DNA of 64,000 nt from Paramecium sonneborni (Eukaryota > Ciliophora > Oligohymenophorea > Peniculida > Parameciidae). The notes under the pieces were generated by a model. That model ran no database searches. It saw nothing but the letters and a program-made list of their open reading frames with translations, and was not told the origin of the DNA. Positions 23,570-36,005 of this stretch are shown in pieces. Where the stretch lies: the NCBI GenBank assembly GCA_905182985.1, contig CAJJDN010000009.1, positions 438,115 to 502,114 on the forward strand, read 5' to 3'. Made by a program: the position numbers and the translations under genes. Every line of letters begins with the position of its first letter. Position 1 is the first letter of the stretch.

Positions 23570-25426
23570 ATGCATTTAAGATCTTCATCTTTGTGTTCAG
23601 CACCATAGATCGAAATACTCCAATCAGAACGTACATTACTGACAACACCTGTGACTTAACGTGCATTATTTAAGACATTTACAGAAATGGCTAAAGCGTA
23701 CGATAAAAAAGTAGGTTTAGAAAGGCATTTTCAAATTCAATATAGAGAATTCCATCACCTCGAGCTAGATTAATGTTGTAGTTAACTCATAATAAAGTAC
23801 AACGTGAATAAATAATATCATAATTAACAGAGAGACATTAAGAAGTTATTGGTAATGCATTGATAAATGGAAATTAAAAAAAACAAAAAATTCGAATAGT
23901 TTAAAAATTAAAAAGGAGAGATCATTCACCAAAGAAAGTAGTAAACTTGAAAGAAGGAGCAAAAAGTAAATAAAAATAATGAAATAGTTTATTAAATGCC
24001 TAATTTTGAATTACCAACTTTTGAGGATGAAATTGATCACCCACCATAATTAGCATTTTATATTGAAATTTAAGAGTTTTATAGAAATGTAAAGAGTTTT
24101 CGACCATCATTTACAGAAAGTGGAACAATGACATTTTTTGGAGAATCTTTATATTTATATGGAGGGATAGCAGGTGATGGAATAAGAGATGAAATGTTAA
24201 GATTTGATTTAAGTAAATAAATAAAATAATTAGGATATTAGGAATGGCACACTGTTGAAACTTAAGGTGAGAAGCCTAAGAATGGTAGAGCTGCTCATAC
24301 AATTATTTCATTAAGAAATCATTTCATATTATTTGGTGGAGCTTGCAAATTTAATATAAAATTAAAGATAAGAGAATGTTTTAATACTGTTTATGATTAT
24401 AATGTTACTACTAGATTTTGGGAGAAGATAAATACATAAGGAGATTATATAGAACCTAGAAGACATCATAAGGCATGTATATATGGATGGAAATGGATGC
24501 TTATTTATGGAGGAATCAACAGTAATGAATAGGTCTTATCCGATACAGCTTTATATAATATTGAAAAAATGATATGGAAATTATGGGACGTTAAATCTAC
24601 ACCTATTTGTTGTCATTCTATTATTAATATATCACAATCTACTAAATTCAATGATACTACAACTGATTTAATACCAGTAGAAATCATTTATTCTTTTGGA
24701 GGAAAAGATTAAAAAGGAGATTCTACTAATACTATTAAGAAACTTATATTTTATCCTAATACAACTACTCCCATTGCTTGGGAAACTATTCAAGTAGGAG
24801 GAAAGCCTCCTCTTCCTTCTCATAATCATACTATGGAGTATATTAAAAAGTTGTAAGGAATTGTCATTTTGGGAGGATAAAGGGATGAATTAATTAATGG
24901 TTCTTTAGAATCTAATAATTGTTATGTTTTCTATCCACATCTCAATATATGGTAAGAAGTTTAAATGGAAGGTAATAATCTTCCAAGATGTGCTCACACT
25001 TCTGTATTATTAAATTCAAAAATTGCAGTTTTTGGTGGTATTGGTAATGGGAGGTACTTAGAACCATTAATAAATTATATAGAAACTGAATAGACTATAG
25101 TTCAATCGAAAATTACAAAAGAATAATTTAATAAAAGATAAACTTAGTATTTATTGTTTAAATAAAAATCAACTTTAGATAAAATTGAATCTTTGAATTT
25201 GAATTTCACTCCTAAATAAATTCCTACATTTCAATATGATGGCTATAAAGGTTTAGGATTTAAAATACAAACAAAAAAACTCTAAAGTTCTTCATCTAAA
25301 TCAATTTTATCCTAAAAAAAGCAAGTTAAAATCAGATATGATATTTTAATTGCTTTTGTGAAAAAAGTAATTGCAGAAAATTTAGAGGAATTGAATAATT
25401 TAGGTAAGTTTGTGAAAAAATATTGA
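23570..25426 (+). CDS. Kelch-repeat protein, 599 aa
   Basis: Two introns (23711-23745, 35 nt and the longest used here; 23966-23987). The N-terminal 140 residues are helical and basic (RIPSPRARLMLQLTHNKVQREQ, RDHSPKKVV). Kelch repeats then run from about residue 165 to 480 with LYLYGGIAGD, FILFGGACK, MLIYGGINS, IYSFGGKDQ, IVILGGQRD and IAVFGGIGN, giving six blades. The tail is Lys/Gln-rich. Domain layout (helical N-terminus plus one propeller) resembles the kelch gene at 5351, but the two are not close copies. Function not predictable beyond a binding scaffold. Confidence 0.85.
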
Positions 25427-25738
25427 GTTTAATAAATCTATACTTTTAATTTTAAAAATTTAATAGTTTTATAACAAAGTTAAATTTTTATTTAAGTCAA
25501 GTTTTATCATTTTTTTTCTAATGTATTTTAATTATTTATTTAAATAAAAATCAGATATATTTTCTCAGTTTTAATAAGAATTAGTTTCTTAAATTTTTTT
25601 CCAGTTAGTAGTTTTCATTACATATTAATAAAATGATCATTAAGATGTAAATATGAGAAGATTGTTATTTAATATATTTTCTTAATTGAGATTAATAATT
25701 ATTGAATATTATTGTGTTTAAATATATATTATTTGATT
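25427..25738. other. Intergenic, no gene seen
   Basis: AT-rich spacer of about 310 bp between two same-strand genes; nothing recognised. Confidence 0.6.
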
Positions 25739-27375
25739 ATGAGTTTGGAAACACTGAATGGAATTGAATATTTAGGTGCTCATTTAAAAGTATGATAAAT
25801 AAAATGACATAGTTCAAAGTACCAGGTTATAAAGAGAAATCGGATGGTCATATTTATTATAGGATTGTATTATAATTCACATTGGTGGAGCCTTTCAAAA
25901 GAGTTGACTTTGAATATACATATGAGAATTGTCTTACTTTTTTTAAGACATTATCTTAATAATGCCCTGATTTACCTTAATTACCAGGGATTGGATTATT
26001 TGGATTTAAACCAAATGGATTTGATACAGAAAAAAGGAGAGTAGATTTGGAGAAATGGTTTGGAGCTTTAGTTTGGAGATGTGATGTATTAGGAAGTGAA
26101 AGTTTCTATAATTTTTGTAATGTAAGCAATAAGATTAAAACTGTTTAGCTAGGTTAAGTGTTAGATAAAAAATGGTTAAATTAGCCAGATTGTATATTAA
26201 AATTTAATTATGGACATTCATTCCCAGTCTAAGACTTTTTTTATGAACCAGATACATAAGTTTGTTATGTATTGACAACTGATGATTCTATAGCTAGTAA
26301 AATGTAGGGATTAATGGGAATATTTGGAAAATCATTAAAACCTTCATTTCATTCATAATTAATTGGTTATAGATTAGATGTTGATAATAATGAGGATCCA
26401 ATTACATAAACATTATGGACAATTTAATATTAAGAAAGAGGAACAATGATAAAATGGGATGAAAAATTAACTATTTTAGGTATTGGTTTTGATGATGGTC
26501 ATATAATATGTTTAAGAATAGCTACTAATAAAAAGTATTAAGAATATTCAGAGTTTTGTTATATTCATAAACATACTTAATCAGTTAATGGGATAGCATT
26601 TAATAGTTTAACAGGTCATTGTTATAGTATAAGTAGAGATAAATGTTTAATAACAACAGATTTAGCTAATCCTAGTAGTATTTTGAAAGGTAATGTGATT
26701 AATTAAATAATAGAAAAGGAATTTGTAAATGAATTAACTTGTTTAACAACCAATTAATATCGTTTATTTGTTGGAGATAATATAGGAAGTATTTATGTAT
26801 TTTCCTTTGAAAATGGTCCATTACACGCTGTTCATTAGATTAAATAAGATATTGTAATGTAATTGACATCCATTCAATATTGTCCAATTAAAAATTATCT
26901 TATCTGTGGAAGCAAAGAAGGTTATTTAAGTGTATTTCAAGTTGGTAAATAAGGAAAGGAAAAAAGTACTACTCAAATTACTTTACTCAAAACAATTCCA
27001 AATAAAGTTGTACAATTTTCTATTAGCACAAAAGAAGTATATGTTAATTATGGAAATTGTGTTGTCATTTTAGAATCTACTAATATGAAATATTTATATT
27101 CACTTGAAGCTCATAATAAAGAAATCACTAAAATACAATTATTTGATTCCATAGGAATCTTAATCACAAGTAGCAAAGATAACACAGTAAAATTTTGGCA
27201 ATATAAATATTTCCCACATATATTATTAAACAATGCAATACTTCCTCTTAGAAAAGAGCCAGTTGCAGAACATAAAGTTACTATCAGACAATAAGGTGGT
27301 GAATAAAATAAATAATCAATTTAGTTATAATAATAAATGAAACCAGAATTAGAAGATTTAGACCATTGGTAATGA
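25739..27375 (+). CDS. PX domain plus WD40 repeat protein
   Basis: 537 residues. One 23-nt intron (25790-25812) joins the first exon MSLETLNGIEYLGAHLK to the PX domain. Residues about 15-125 form the PX domain: GYKEKSDGHIYYRIVLQF, the K-R-V-D-F strand, CPDLPQLPGIGLFGFKP (the PxxP helix region) and EKRRVDLEKWFGALV. PX domains bind phosphoinositides on endosomes. The rest resembles a WD40-type propeller, with strands such as LTILGIGFDDGHIICLRI, RLFVGDNIGSIYVF, YLICGSKEGYLSVF and LITSSKDNTVKFWQY. The combination recalls WDFY1/2-like proteins with PX in place of FYVE. A stop-free 27-nt stretch at 26118-26144 might be a further intron. Confidence 0.85.
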
Positions 27376-27392
27376 TAAATATTTATTTACAT

Positions 27393-27758
27393 TCATTTAT
27401 GTAAAGGAGATGACATCTATGATCTACTTTATTTGTATTTACTGTTTGTTAAAATTGGTTGTATTCTTATAGGTCGATTCTTTTCTACTTCCTCTTTATC
27501 TTAATCTTTTTCTTTTTCTTTTTCCTCTATTCCTTCTATTTTAGCAAGATTAAGCAAACTACGTCTAGCTATTGTAGTGTTATCAGTTTCTATTTTATTC
27601 AAAGATGGATGTTTTTAAATTATCAAGTCTACAATTCTATATACATACTTTTAAATACCTTTTAATTTCCCCTTCTATTTTGTATCAATCTATCTTTATT
27701 GATGCATCATATACACTGTATAGAATAGTTTGCCTTATTTTGTATCAAATTCATGCAT
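27393..27758 (-). CDS. Small basic/acidic unknown protein, 121 aa
   Basis: Open frame of 122 codons whose stop lies 17 bp from the stop of the convergent PX-WD40 gene. The N-terminal half is hydrophobic and basic (GKLFYTVYMM, QKYVYRIVDLIIQKHPS), followed by ARRSLLNLAKIEGIEEKEKE and a charged run, then a basic end. It looks protein-like in composition but has no known domain. The start is the first ATG after an in-frame TGA. Confidence 0.5.
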
Positions 27759-28446
27759 CTGGTTTAAATAATATCAATCAATATTTATATCTTAACTTTT
27801 TCATTTTATCAATTAATCATTTTTCATCCCCTTGATATTCTAATCTATATTTATAAATACATATAATTTATATATTAAAACAATAAGTAACAATTCATAA
27901 TTATAACAAACAAAATGTATTCAAATGCATATTAATCTCATTAGATTACATACTTTATTCCAATCTAATAATCTAACTTTCTAAATTAAGAGAATTAAAA
28001 TATTTAATTATTTTGTAATTCCAACTTTTTAAATTTCTAATAGTTTCTGAGTGAAATTTTATTTTCATTCGTATGGCAAAGAAAAAGCCAATAGAATATT
28101 AAATGCAAATCCAATTATATATTTTAATAAAGTAAAGAAATTTCAAATTAATCTTTTTAATTGATACCCAATATTTAAAGTTGAGGGATTTTTTAACATC
28201 AGTTAAGATTATAAAATTTTAGAAGTCAAAAATTATATAAATAATTCTAGAAATAATTAAATTTCTAACTTAATTTAATAATCACCATTTAGAATACAAT
28301 CACTAGTTTTAATTAGGAAAATTATCTTATAATTAAATTTATAGGTAAATCTTTAATTGTTTAATAGACATGAAAATATAGATTGAAATATTAGAAATTT
28401 TGATTTTAGAAATTATTGTTAATTTTAATTGATTATTTTAATAAAT
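27759..28446. other. Intergenic, no gene seen
   Basis: About 690 bp, AT-rich, with only short frames. Nothing recognised on either strand. Confidence 0.5.
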
Positions 28447-30282
28447 ATGTAATATTATATACATATAATTGATATCGATGCATTTGAGAATAAGTGGTAT
28501 TACAAACTAAGAATAACAAATAATTACAATAGTTGCTATCGTGATGTATGTGTAAGATTTTAAGATTTGAATCAATTGCATAAAAATCTATCTAATGAAA
28601 ATTATTAATCACAGGTAAATGAGAATTAATATTTTTGTTAATAGTTGCCATAATTTCCTGAGAAATCATTATTTGTTTCTTGGTTTTAGAGTAATGATAG
28701 TAGAGAAGAATTAATAGAGAACAAAGAAGCTGTGTAGAACTATTTATCTGGGATCAACAAGTACAAAAAATTGTTCTAAATTTAAGGAATCCACCATTCA
28801 AAAATGAAGCAATAAATTATTTTGTGTAAAATACATATGATCCTTAGAGAAATCAATAATTAAGATTTTCAAACATAAATAAAGATATATTTTACAATTT
28901 GCACATAAAAAAATAAACAATAAAGAAAGGGAAATTCAATAAAGTATTTCTTGTAAAATCTGAAAAGCAAGAGAAGGTTGTACATTAATTCTTGATGCCT
29001 TCAAATGATGCGGCAAAAAAAGATTATGAAAATTACAAAAGAACTTAATTGTTAATAACTGATTATACTTATTTAGTGAAATGTCATGAGATTGGGCAAA
29101 TAATAAAAAAGAAACAATATTTTTAGAGAAAATAAAAAAAGACAATTTATAATGCATTAGAAATTGGAATAGACTCATCTTATGATATTATTTATGCTAT
29201 TGAAGAATATGTGTAATATCCAATGAATAAAATAATTGAAAAGAGATAAGAAAAATAAGATTATTTTAAATTAGAAACAATAGTAGAGGCTTTAATTGCA
29301 TTGATAAATGTAGCTTAATATTTCCAATTTTTATAAATCTTTTAAAAGTAATTTTCTGTTACCAATTTCTATTATGATGAAAAAACAGGATTTAAAGTTG
29401 GAGGTTTGTCACCTGTATATACATACAAAAAAAAATATAGATTAAAAAATGATAATGATCCCAATCCATATAAGGCTTTAAATCCACCAGAATTATGTGG
29501 ATCTGCTGGTGGTTACAGTATTAAGAATAATTTGAATTCTCATATAAAAACTGATGTTTGGTAGATTGGAATTGTGATTTTATCAATGGCATCACTCACT
29601 TTACCAATACATTTAATATTAATTGAAGATATTGATAATAAAATAAAACTAATATAATCAAAATATGGGTATAAATTTAATAAAATTAGGGAAAAATTAG
29701 CTATTTTATTAAAGAATATGTTGTAACGTAATCAAAATGATCGATTTTCTATTAATGATTTAATTATTCCTGCTTAATAATTGATGCCTATGAATCTAAT
29801 ATAATTCAAGTCTGGGAGATCAATTGAACGAATATAAGTATAAATTTTATATTATCTATTAGATTTCATCAATATCTCAATAATAATTAGAAGACTTAGA
29901 TAAATAGTTTAAGGAGAAAACTTCAGATAAAAAATATATTGTTTTTTTAAACATCGATAGAAATATTGTGCAATAAATGTTTCTATTTAATTTGGAAAGA
30001 ATTAAAAGAGAGTTTGTGATACAATTGCATATTAATGTATCTCCTTAAACTATACCAGATGATTTAATTGATAAAATGATGTAAAGCTTAGTTGAATTCT
30101 AAAACTTATAAATATTGGTACTTAATCTCAAGAAATGCATAATATCTGATTAAGCCTAAAAGAATATAATTAATTCGGCCTAATAAATTATAAAACTTAA
30201 ATAACTTACCTTGGATATTAGCGGAAATTAAATGATTTAAATTCCGTATTCCAAAATTAGAGTGGTTGTTTATAACCAATGA
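28447..30282 (+). CDS. PX domain plus pseudokinase (PXK-like layout)
   Basis: 584 residues, three introns (28615-28644, 28761-28786, 29838-29862). Residues about 1-115 are a PX domain: KWYYKLRITN, the V-R-F-Q-D-L-N-Q-L-H strand-helix, QLPQFPEKSLFVS and ENKEAVQNYLSGI. A kinase-like fold follows: a glycine-loop remnant KKGKFNKVFLVKS, an N-lobe lysine pair, and C-lobe landmarks NPPELCG (APE equivalent) and KTDVWQIGIVILSMASL. The HRD loop reads SVTNFYYDE and the DFG position reads VGG, so catalytic residues are absent. The last 130 residues carry leucine-rich-repeat-like strands. Human PXK has the same PX-pseudokinase order and acts in endosomal trafficking. Confidence 0.85.
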
Positions 30283-30366
30283 AAATATAATGATATATAT
30301 TATATAAGTTAAAGATTTTAAATCTATTAGGGGTTGTTCATAAGTATTAAAATACAATTAATTGAA

Positions 30367-32162
30367 ATGAGTTATAAAGTGTTATTCTTGATTTTCATTT
30401 AGCTAAGTTTTCAATCAACAAGAATCCGAACAAAAGAATCATATACAATTAATCACGAAATTGAAGAAGACACAATAAAGTTGGCTCATAAAAAGCAAAC
30501 AGTCTATGTCCTTAAGTAGAAATCTTGAAATATTAAAAGTTTGACAACTGCTTATGATGTTGATGTATTTGATGATTCAGAATCAGATGATCCTATTCAG
30601 ACACCATACTTATCATTAGATAATAAAGATGTTGAATTGTTAGAAGTGAGAAATTGTAATGAATTAATCAAATTTTAGAATGTGTAGGTTTTCCTAAACA
30701 TCCTTAATTAAAAGAGATTTTATAATATAAAATCAAAGATGCTACAGAAGATTCCTATTACACAGATATGGTGACTTTATCAGAATATTCGAATTTGTTT
30801 TTAATGACACAAGAACTATAACTTATATAGGTAAAGTTGCGTTGTAGTGATTCTGGTTGGATTGCTTAGGAATCATAAAGTGTTTTTGATTTGAAAAAGC
30901 AATTAAAATTGTTGAATCCAACAATTAAAGCCAACGCTTTATTCAGTTGTCCAAAAGTAAATTATTTAGATATATGATTAAATAGAAACATCTGAATTGT
31001 TTGATAATAACTCCTTTTGGTGGATTTTGGGTTTCTAAATTTTCAGATTTCGATTCAAATGATTTACCAATTGAACCTTATCCTGAATAAAGAATTTTAT
31101 AAAGAAAGGTTGTTAACAAAGTTTCTACATTTGGAGAATACTTAGCTGTTGCTGTAGGAGATGAGGGTGTAGATCTATATAGTTATGAATAAGATCATTA
31201 AGACATATATAAAAGAAGTATATTACATTTACTGACAATTTCTAAGTAATATTTTGATGTTACTATAAACATTATTGGAGTGAAAATAATTGATAATAAA
31301 TTGTTTTGCTTAGATAATACATAAGGATTATTTATTTTCAATATTTCTAATGTAAGAAAACCAACTTTAATAATGGATATACATATACCTAGAACTGTAG
31401 CATTTGAAGTATATGAAAATACAGTTTTAGTAGTTGCTTAAACACCAAATAATATTGAATATGTTATGGAAATCTTTATAGATTTAAATGATAAATCTTA
31501 TTTTATGAATAGAGTTTTCGTTGATGATTTCACTTATAGAGATTTATAGATTAATCCAAATTATGCATTTTTAATTGGAGAAGAAGCACATCTAATTATA
31601 AAACATTCAATATTTAATGGATTTGTAAAATATAATAAAGAATTAGTAAGAACATTTTTTGAAAATTAATTAATTCGTTTTGAATTATATAGTAAATCAA
31701 GTGAACCTGCAGAAAGAAGATTTAAAGAAACATTTTATTATGTTGGATTATCTCGTTAATCTATTCATGTATGGAAATTTATGGATTATCATGCATTTCT
31801 ATTATGTAGTTTTGATGAAAGATCAGAACATGAAATAATAATTAAATTAAACTCTACATCATGTGATGAGAATTTAAAAAGAGATAGTCTTTATTAATAA
31901 TGTTAAGCAGAATAGAAAATTAATGTTTTAGTTTCTGGACCATTGTTTTATTCAGATACTTTTACAATTTTAGTATTTATTCTTATTTTTTTGGGAGTAT
32001 TATTTATTTATTATTATTAATTAGATTGTATTATGTATAATTTGTATATGTGTATGTGTAAGATGGAAAAGATTATTGAGAGAATTAGAAGATAATAGAT
32101 ATTAGTTAAAAGAAATGAAGAAGTATGGTCAATTAGCAGAATACGATTAAAATCAAATATGA
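30367..32162 (+). CDS. Unknown type I membrane protein, tandem family member A
   Basis: 563 residues, four introns (30516-30539, 30656-30678, 30957-30985, 31997-32024). Signal peptide (MSYKVLFLIFIQLSF), then about 480 residues of lumenal or extracellular sequence rich in beta strands, suggestive of a propeller: AYDVDVFDDS, CVGFPKHPQLKEIL, LLITPFGGFWVSK-like, YLAVAVGDEGVDLY, LVVAQTPNNIEYVMEIFID and YVGLSRQSIHVWKF. One membrane segment follows (FILIFLG / IVLCIICICVCV) and a charged cytosolic tail ending LKEMKKYGQLAEYDQNQI. It is a paralogue of the gene at 33383. I do not recognise the family. Confidence 0.75.
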
Positions 32163-32189
32163 TATTCTCTAAAATTGTTAATTTTAATT

Positions 32190-33069
32190 ATGCGTGGATC
32201 CTTGATTTCTGCACCATTTCTTGGATATTTACTAAAACAATAAGCGAAAATCAGAGTAGCCAATGTCATCATGACAGACTAACCTCTAACAAAGGAAGGC
32301 AATATAGAAATGTCTTAGAAGTTGTGTGAGTATATTTCTATTTCTAATATGAAGTAACTAATCTGTAGTTAATTTATGTGATATCACTGCTTCATTAAAG
32401 CCAGCAGCTAGATTATTACCATAATAATAATTGTTTGATCAATTTGTAAGAGACAATTAATTTGATGTGTAAACTCCAATTATTTTCTTTGATGAACACA
32501 TTCACTTTGCTGCAAGAGCTTGGTTTACATTTAGATATTTTGGATTCAAAAGAGTATTTGTTTTAGATGGAGGATATTCAAAATGGTTGAATCATTAACC
32601 AGGGGAATTTTAGGAACACAAAATTTGTAAATAATATTTTCAAATATATAGAGGATCAACCCAGATTTTAAGGAAGAGTAATGAGTACTTCAGAAGTATC
32701 AACAATTTCTTAGTTAAAAAATTCAAAAGATCCAAAAGGAAATGATTGGGCAATTGTAGACACAAGAGATGCTATTCGTTTTAAAAAAGGATCAATACCT
32801 GGATCTATCAATATAGAATTTTCAGAGTATTTGAATGAAGATAAAACATTAAAATCTGATGAAGAATTAAAACAATTATATGAAAAGAATGGAGTTGATA
32901 TAAATAAAACTAGAATCATAAATACTTGTTAAACAGGAAAATTGGCTTGTATTGCTTCAATTGCTTAAGAGATTTTAAAAACTAAATAGTAAATAAATTA
33001 ATCAAACTTAGGCAAATCTTGTATGACGGTTCTTGGGAAGATTGGAAACTAGAGAATAAGAAAAAATGA
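32190..33069 (+). CDS. Rhodanese-type sulfurtransferase
   Basis: 268 residues, three introns (32330-32354, 32627-32651, 32989-33011). Two rhodanese domains as in thiosulfate/3-mercaptopyruvate sulfurtransferases. The N-domain shows PIIFFDEHIHFAARAWFTFR and FVLDGGYSKWL. The C-domain shows WAIVDTRDAIRFKKGSIPGS, IEFSEYL and the active-site loop NTCQTGKLACIA with the catalytic cysteine in C-x-x-G-K. GSWEDW near the end is the conserved C-terminal motif. It lies 27 bp after the first tandem membrane-protein gene and before the second, on the same strand, but shows no functional link to them. Confidence 0.9.
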
Positions 33070-33382
33070 AAATTATTATAAGAATTATAATGATTAATAT
33101 TTTAATAAAATTTTATTCATTAAAAAGCATTCTCTACACCTTTTAAAGAACTGCCATTTCTGATATAGATTATGAGTTAATTTTGAAAAAATAATAATAT
33201 GAATTCATATATCCATTTATATTTTCAATTTCAAAAAATTATAAGAAATATGTTAAATTATGGATTAATTTTGATTCTGTCTTTTGATTTTAACGAAATA
33301 CAAATAGAAGTTCAAATAAAAAAAAAAGTAAGAATGAAATAATTTAATTTTTTGAACAAATCTCATTAATAAATAAAAATTA
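33070..33382. other. Intergenic, no gene seen
   Basis: AT-rich spacer of 313 bp between the rhodanese gene and the second tandem membrane-protein gene. Confidence 0.6.
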
Positions 33383-35162
33383 ATGTATTTAATTTAAATA
33401 GGCTTTATTGCCTCATTTCTCATTGAAAATACCTTATAAACAAATAGAATTCGTAATCATCCAAACTACACATATTCAGTTAATGAAGAACTATTAACAT
33501 TTAAATTTGCAACATAAGAAGCTCATGTAAAATTGTTAAAGTATAATCAATAATTATAAATATATTAGCAATCCTACAATTTATGATGTGGATGTATTTA
33601 GAAATGATGAAAAAGGTCTAGGCCAGTAAATAGAAACACCATTCCTAAGTTTAGATAATTAGTATCTTGATGAACAATAATTAGATAATGGTAGGATATG
33701 GACAGCTATCATTAGATTGTGTTGGATTACCAAAGCATCCGAAATTGAATGAAATACTAAGTGTCAATCTATTGGATAATACGTTAGATATATATTATAC
33801 GGATATATTATCTTTACCTTAATTTAAAAAGTAACAATTTTGTATCTATTCAGGATATTTTTATTAACAGATGAATTAGAATTACGATAAGCAACATTAT
33901 AATATAATAATACTCAATAACCTTAATGGAGAGTGGAAGTTAAAAACATTTCTTATTCTTTGAAAACATTCTACCCATAATAAATAAATTATACAAATGC
34001 TTATTTTGCCTGTTTTAATGAGAATTAAGAGAAATGTTTAATTTTATCAAATTATGGAGGAATATGGTTAGACAGAAATTCAGAAATAGAGTAGCCTATT
34101 CTTAAAGCTGAACCAGTAATATTACAAAACAAAGATTTGAATAAAGTAAGTGTTTTTGATCGATATCTTGCTATAGCTAATGGAAATGCAGGAGTTGATT
34201 TATATCTATTTTAAAATAATCAACTCTCATAACTTTTAAGAATTAGCTCTTAAGATTTGAATTAAACATCAATAAACATAATATCTTTAAAATTAACTAA
34301 AAATAGATTAAGCATTTTAGATGAACATACAGGACTGTATATTTATGATATAATTGATAATTAAGTATCCTTATTACTCACTCTTCCTTATTAAAGATGT
34401 GTTGCATTTGATCATAGTGAAAATACTTATTTATTAGTTGCAGAAACACCAAATAATATTGAATATATGATGGAAATATTTATATTACCAATTTCAAAAG
34501 AATATTACATAAATAGAATATATGTTGATGATTTCTCATTTAGAGATATTTAAATTGATGATGATTATGCAATTATTATTGGAGAAGATGTACATTTGGT
34601 TGTTAGACATTCTATTTTTAATGGATTTATGAAAAATAATACTGATCTTGTTAAAACTTTTTTTGAAGATGAACTTATTCGTTTTGAGTATTTAGAAATG
34701 AATCAAACTTTTTAAACTCAATTTGTTGAAACATCTTATTATATTGGTTTATCTAAAGGTTCATTACATATCTGGAGATTTGATGATTATAATCCTGTTA
34801 TTATTTGTAGATTTTAATATGGAACTTCATAAAATTATACTATAAAAGCTAATTCATCTAAATGTGAAAATCATACGAATAGAGATTTATTTGAATAATG
34901 TTAAATTACTCAGTATCTTTTTATCTAAGCTTCAGGACCATTATTAGAATCTGATTCAAATTATTTAATCATTGGAGTCTGTGTATCTGTTGCTGTAATT
35001 AATATATTTATTTATATATAGATTGTTATTTTTATCATTATAATATTATTATGTAGAAAAGGAAGAGCTTTGGCTCAAAAAATATAAGAGTTAAAAAAAT
35101 AAGCAGAAGAATTAAAAAAATATGGAGCCTTAGAAGCAGAATAATAATCTATGGGTCATTGA
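33383..35162 (+). CDS. Unknown type I membrane protein, tandem family member B
   Basis: 558 residues, four introns (33541-33568, 33691-33715, 33831-33853, 34995-35021). Same plan as the gene at 30367: signal peptide, lumenal strands TIYDVDVFRND, CVGLPKHPKLNEIL, YDRYLAIANGNAGVDLYL-like, LLVAETPNNIEYMMEIFI, YIGLSKGSLHIWRF, one membrane segment (IVIFIIILLC) and a coiled cytosolic tail ending KKYGALEAEQQ. Three of the intron positions (after the first lumenal strand, before CVGxPKHP, and at the membrane segment) are shared with member A, while each has one private intron. Duplication is old, since identity by eye is modest. Confidence 0.75.
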
Positions 35163-35237
35163 TATATTATTAAAATAAAAAATTATCAATTTAATTATAC
35201 TAAATACTTAAATACTATATATTTTCAATTAATTAAT

Positions 35238-35863
35238 ATGTAAACTAATCAGTTACCTTCTTGTGTTAGTCCTAGAAATTTCACTAATTATGTTTCTAAT
35301 GGAACAGGTTTAGTAATATAATCATATTTTAAAGGAAGGGATTATTATGTTGTTTATTATAATGGTGGATTAGCTAAAAACACTTAAGTACATGAGGAAG
35401 GATATTATGATAGAAGACGTTTTTTAAGTGGTGAAAATTAAAGTAAAGGATTACCATAACTTTCTCCAAAATTCTAACATTATTAAGGAGATGGAACTGG
35501 AAGAGATTTTTATATTAAGTACTTTTATTTAAGAAGCTTAGAATAAATGAAGGGGGATAATTTTCAAGTTCAAAAAAACATAATCATTTGGCTAATTTGA
35601 GATCATATGATAAAATACCTTAGGAATTTAGAACAAATGATTTTCTTAAGGCACCTTAAGTTTCTGTAAAAGAGAAAATAAAAATGAGATAGTTATCATA
35701 GTAGATTAAATACAATTAATTAAAAATAGGAAATAAAAAGAGCTTTTAGAGAGATTGTGTTCGCCGAGAAATAAACAAAGTTGATAAGTCTTCAAAAAAA
35801 ATTAGAATTTTATTTACTAATTATAAAAATCTATATTCATAATATTATTGGTCATATAAATGA
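35238..35863 (+). CDS. Small protein with repeated GTGRD-x-Y motif, possibly ciliary
   Basis: 200 residues, one 23-nt intron (35519-35541). Two copies of one motif stand out: NGTGLVIQSYFKGRDYYVVY followed by NGG, and DGTGRDFYIKINEGGQ. The second half is basic, with RTNDFLKAPQ and SFQRDCVRREINK. This motif type (D-G-T-G-R-D-x-Y-I then N-x-G-G) is one I associate with small ciliate axonemal proteins, but that link is from memory and weak. No catalytic domain. It lies 75 bp after tandem member B on the same strand. Confidence 0.6.
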
Positions 35864-36005
35864 AATTTTCTTATCTTGTGTAATTATATCTTTAATAAGC
35901 TATCAAAATTAAGATGAATAAGTTATTTTATTTAATATTATGTTATCAACAAACTGTTTATTTAATCTTTACGCTTATAATTATATTTATAATAAATATT
36001 GTCCA

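Noticed and set aside
25804..25806. ATG at 25804 as the start of the PX-WD40 gene
   Set aside because: It lies inside a plausible 23-nt intron; the upstream ATG at 25739 gives a longer frame that joins the PX domain smoothly. The shorter start remains possible.
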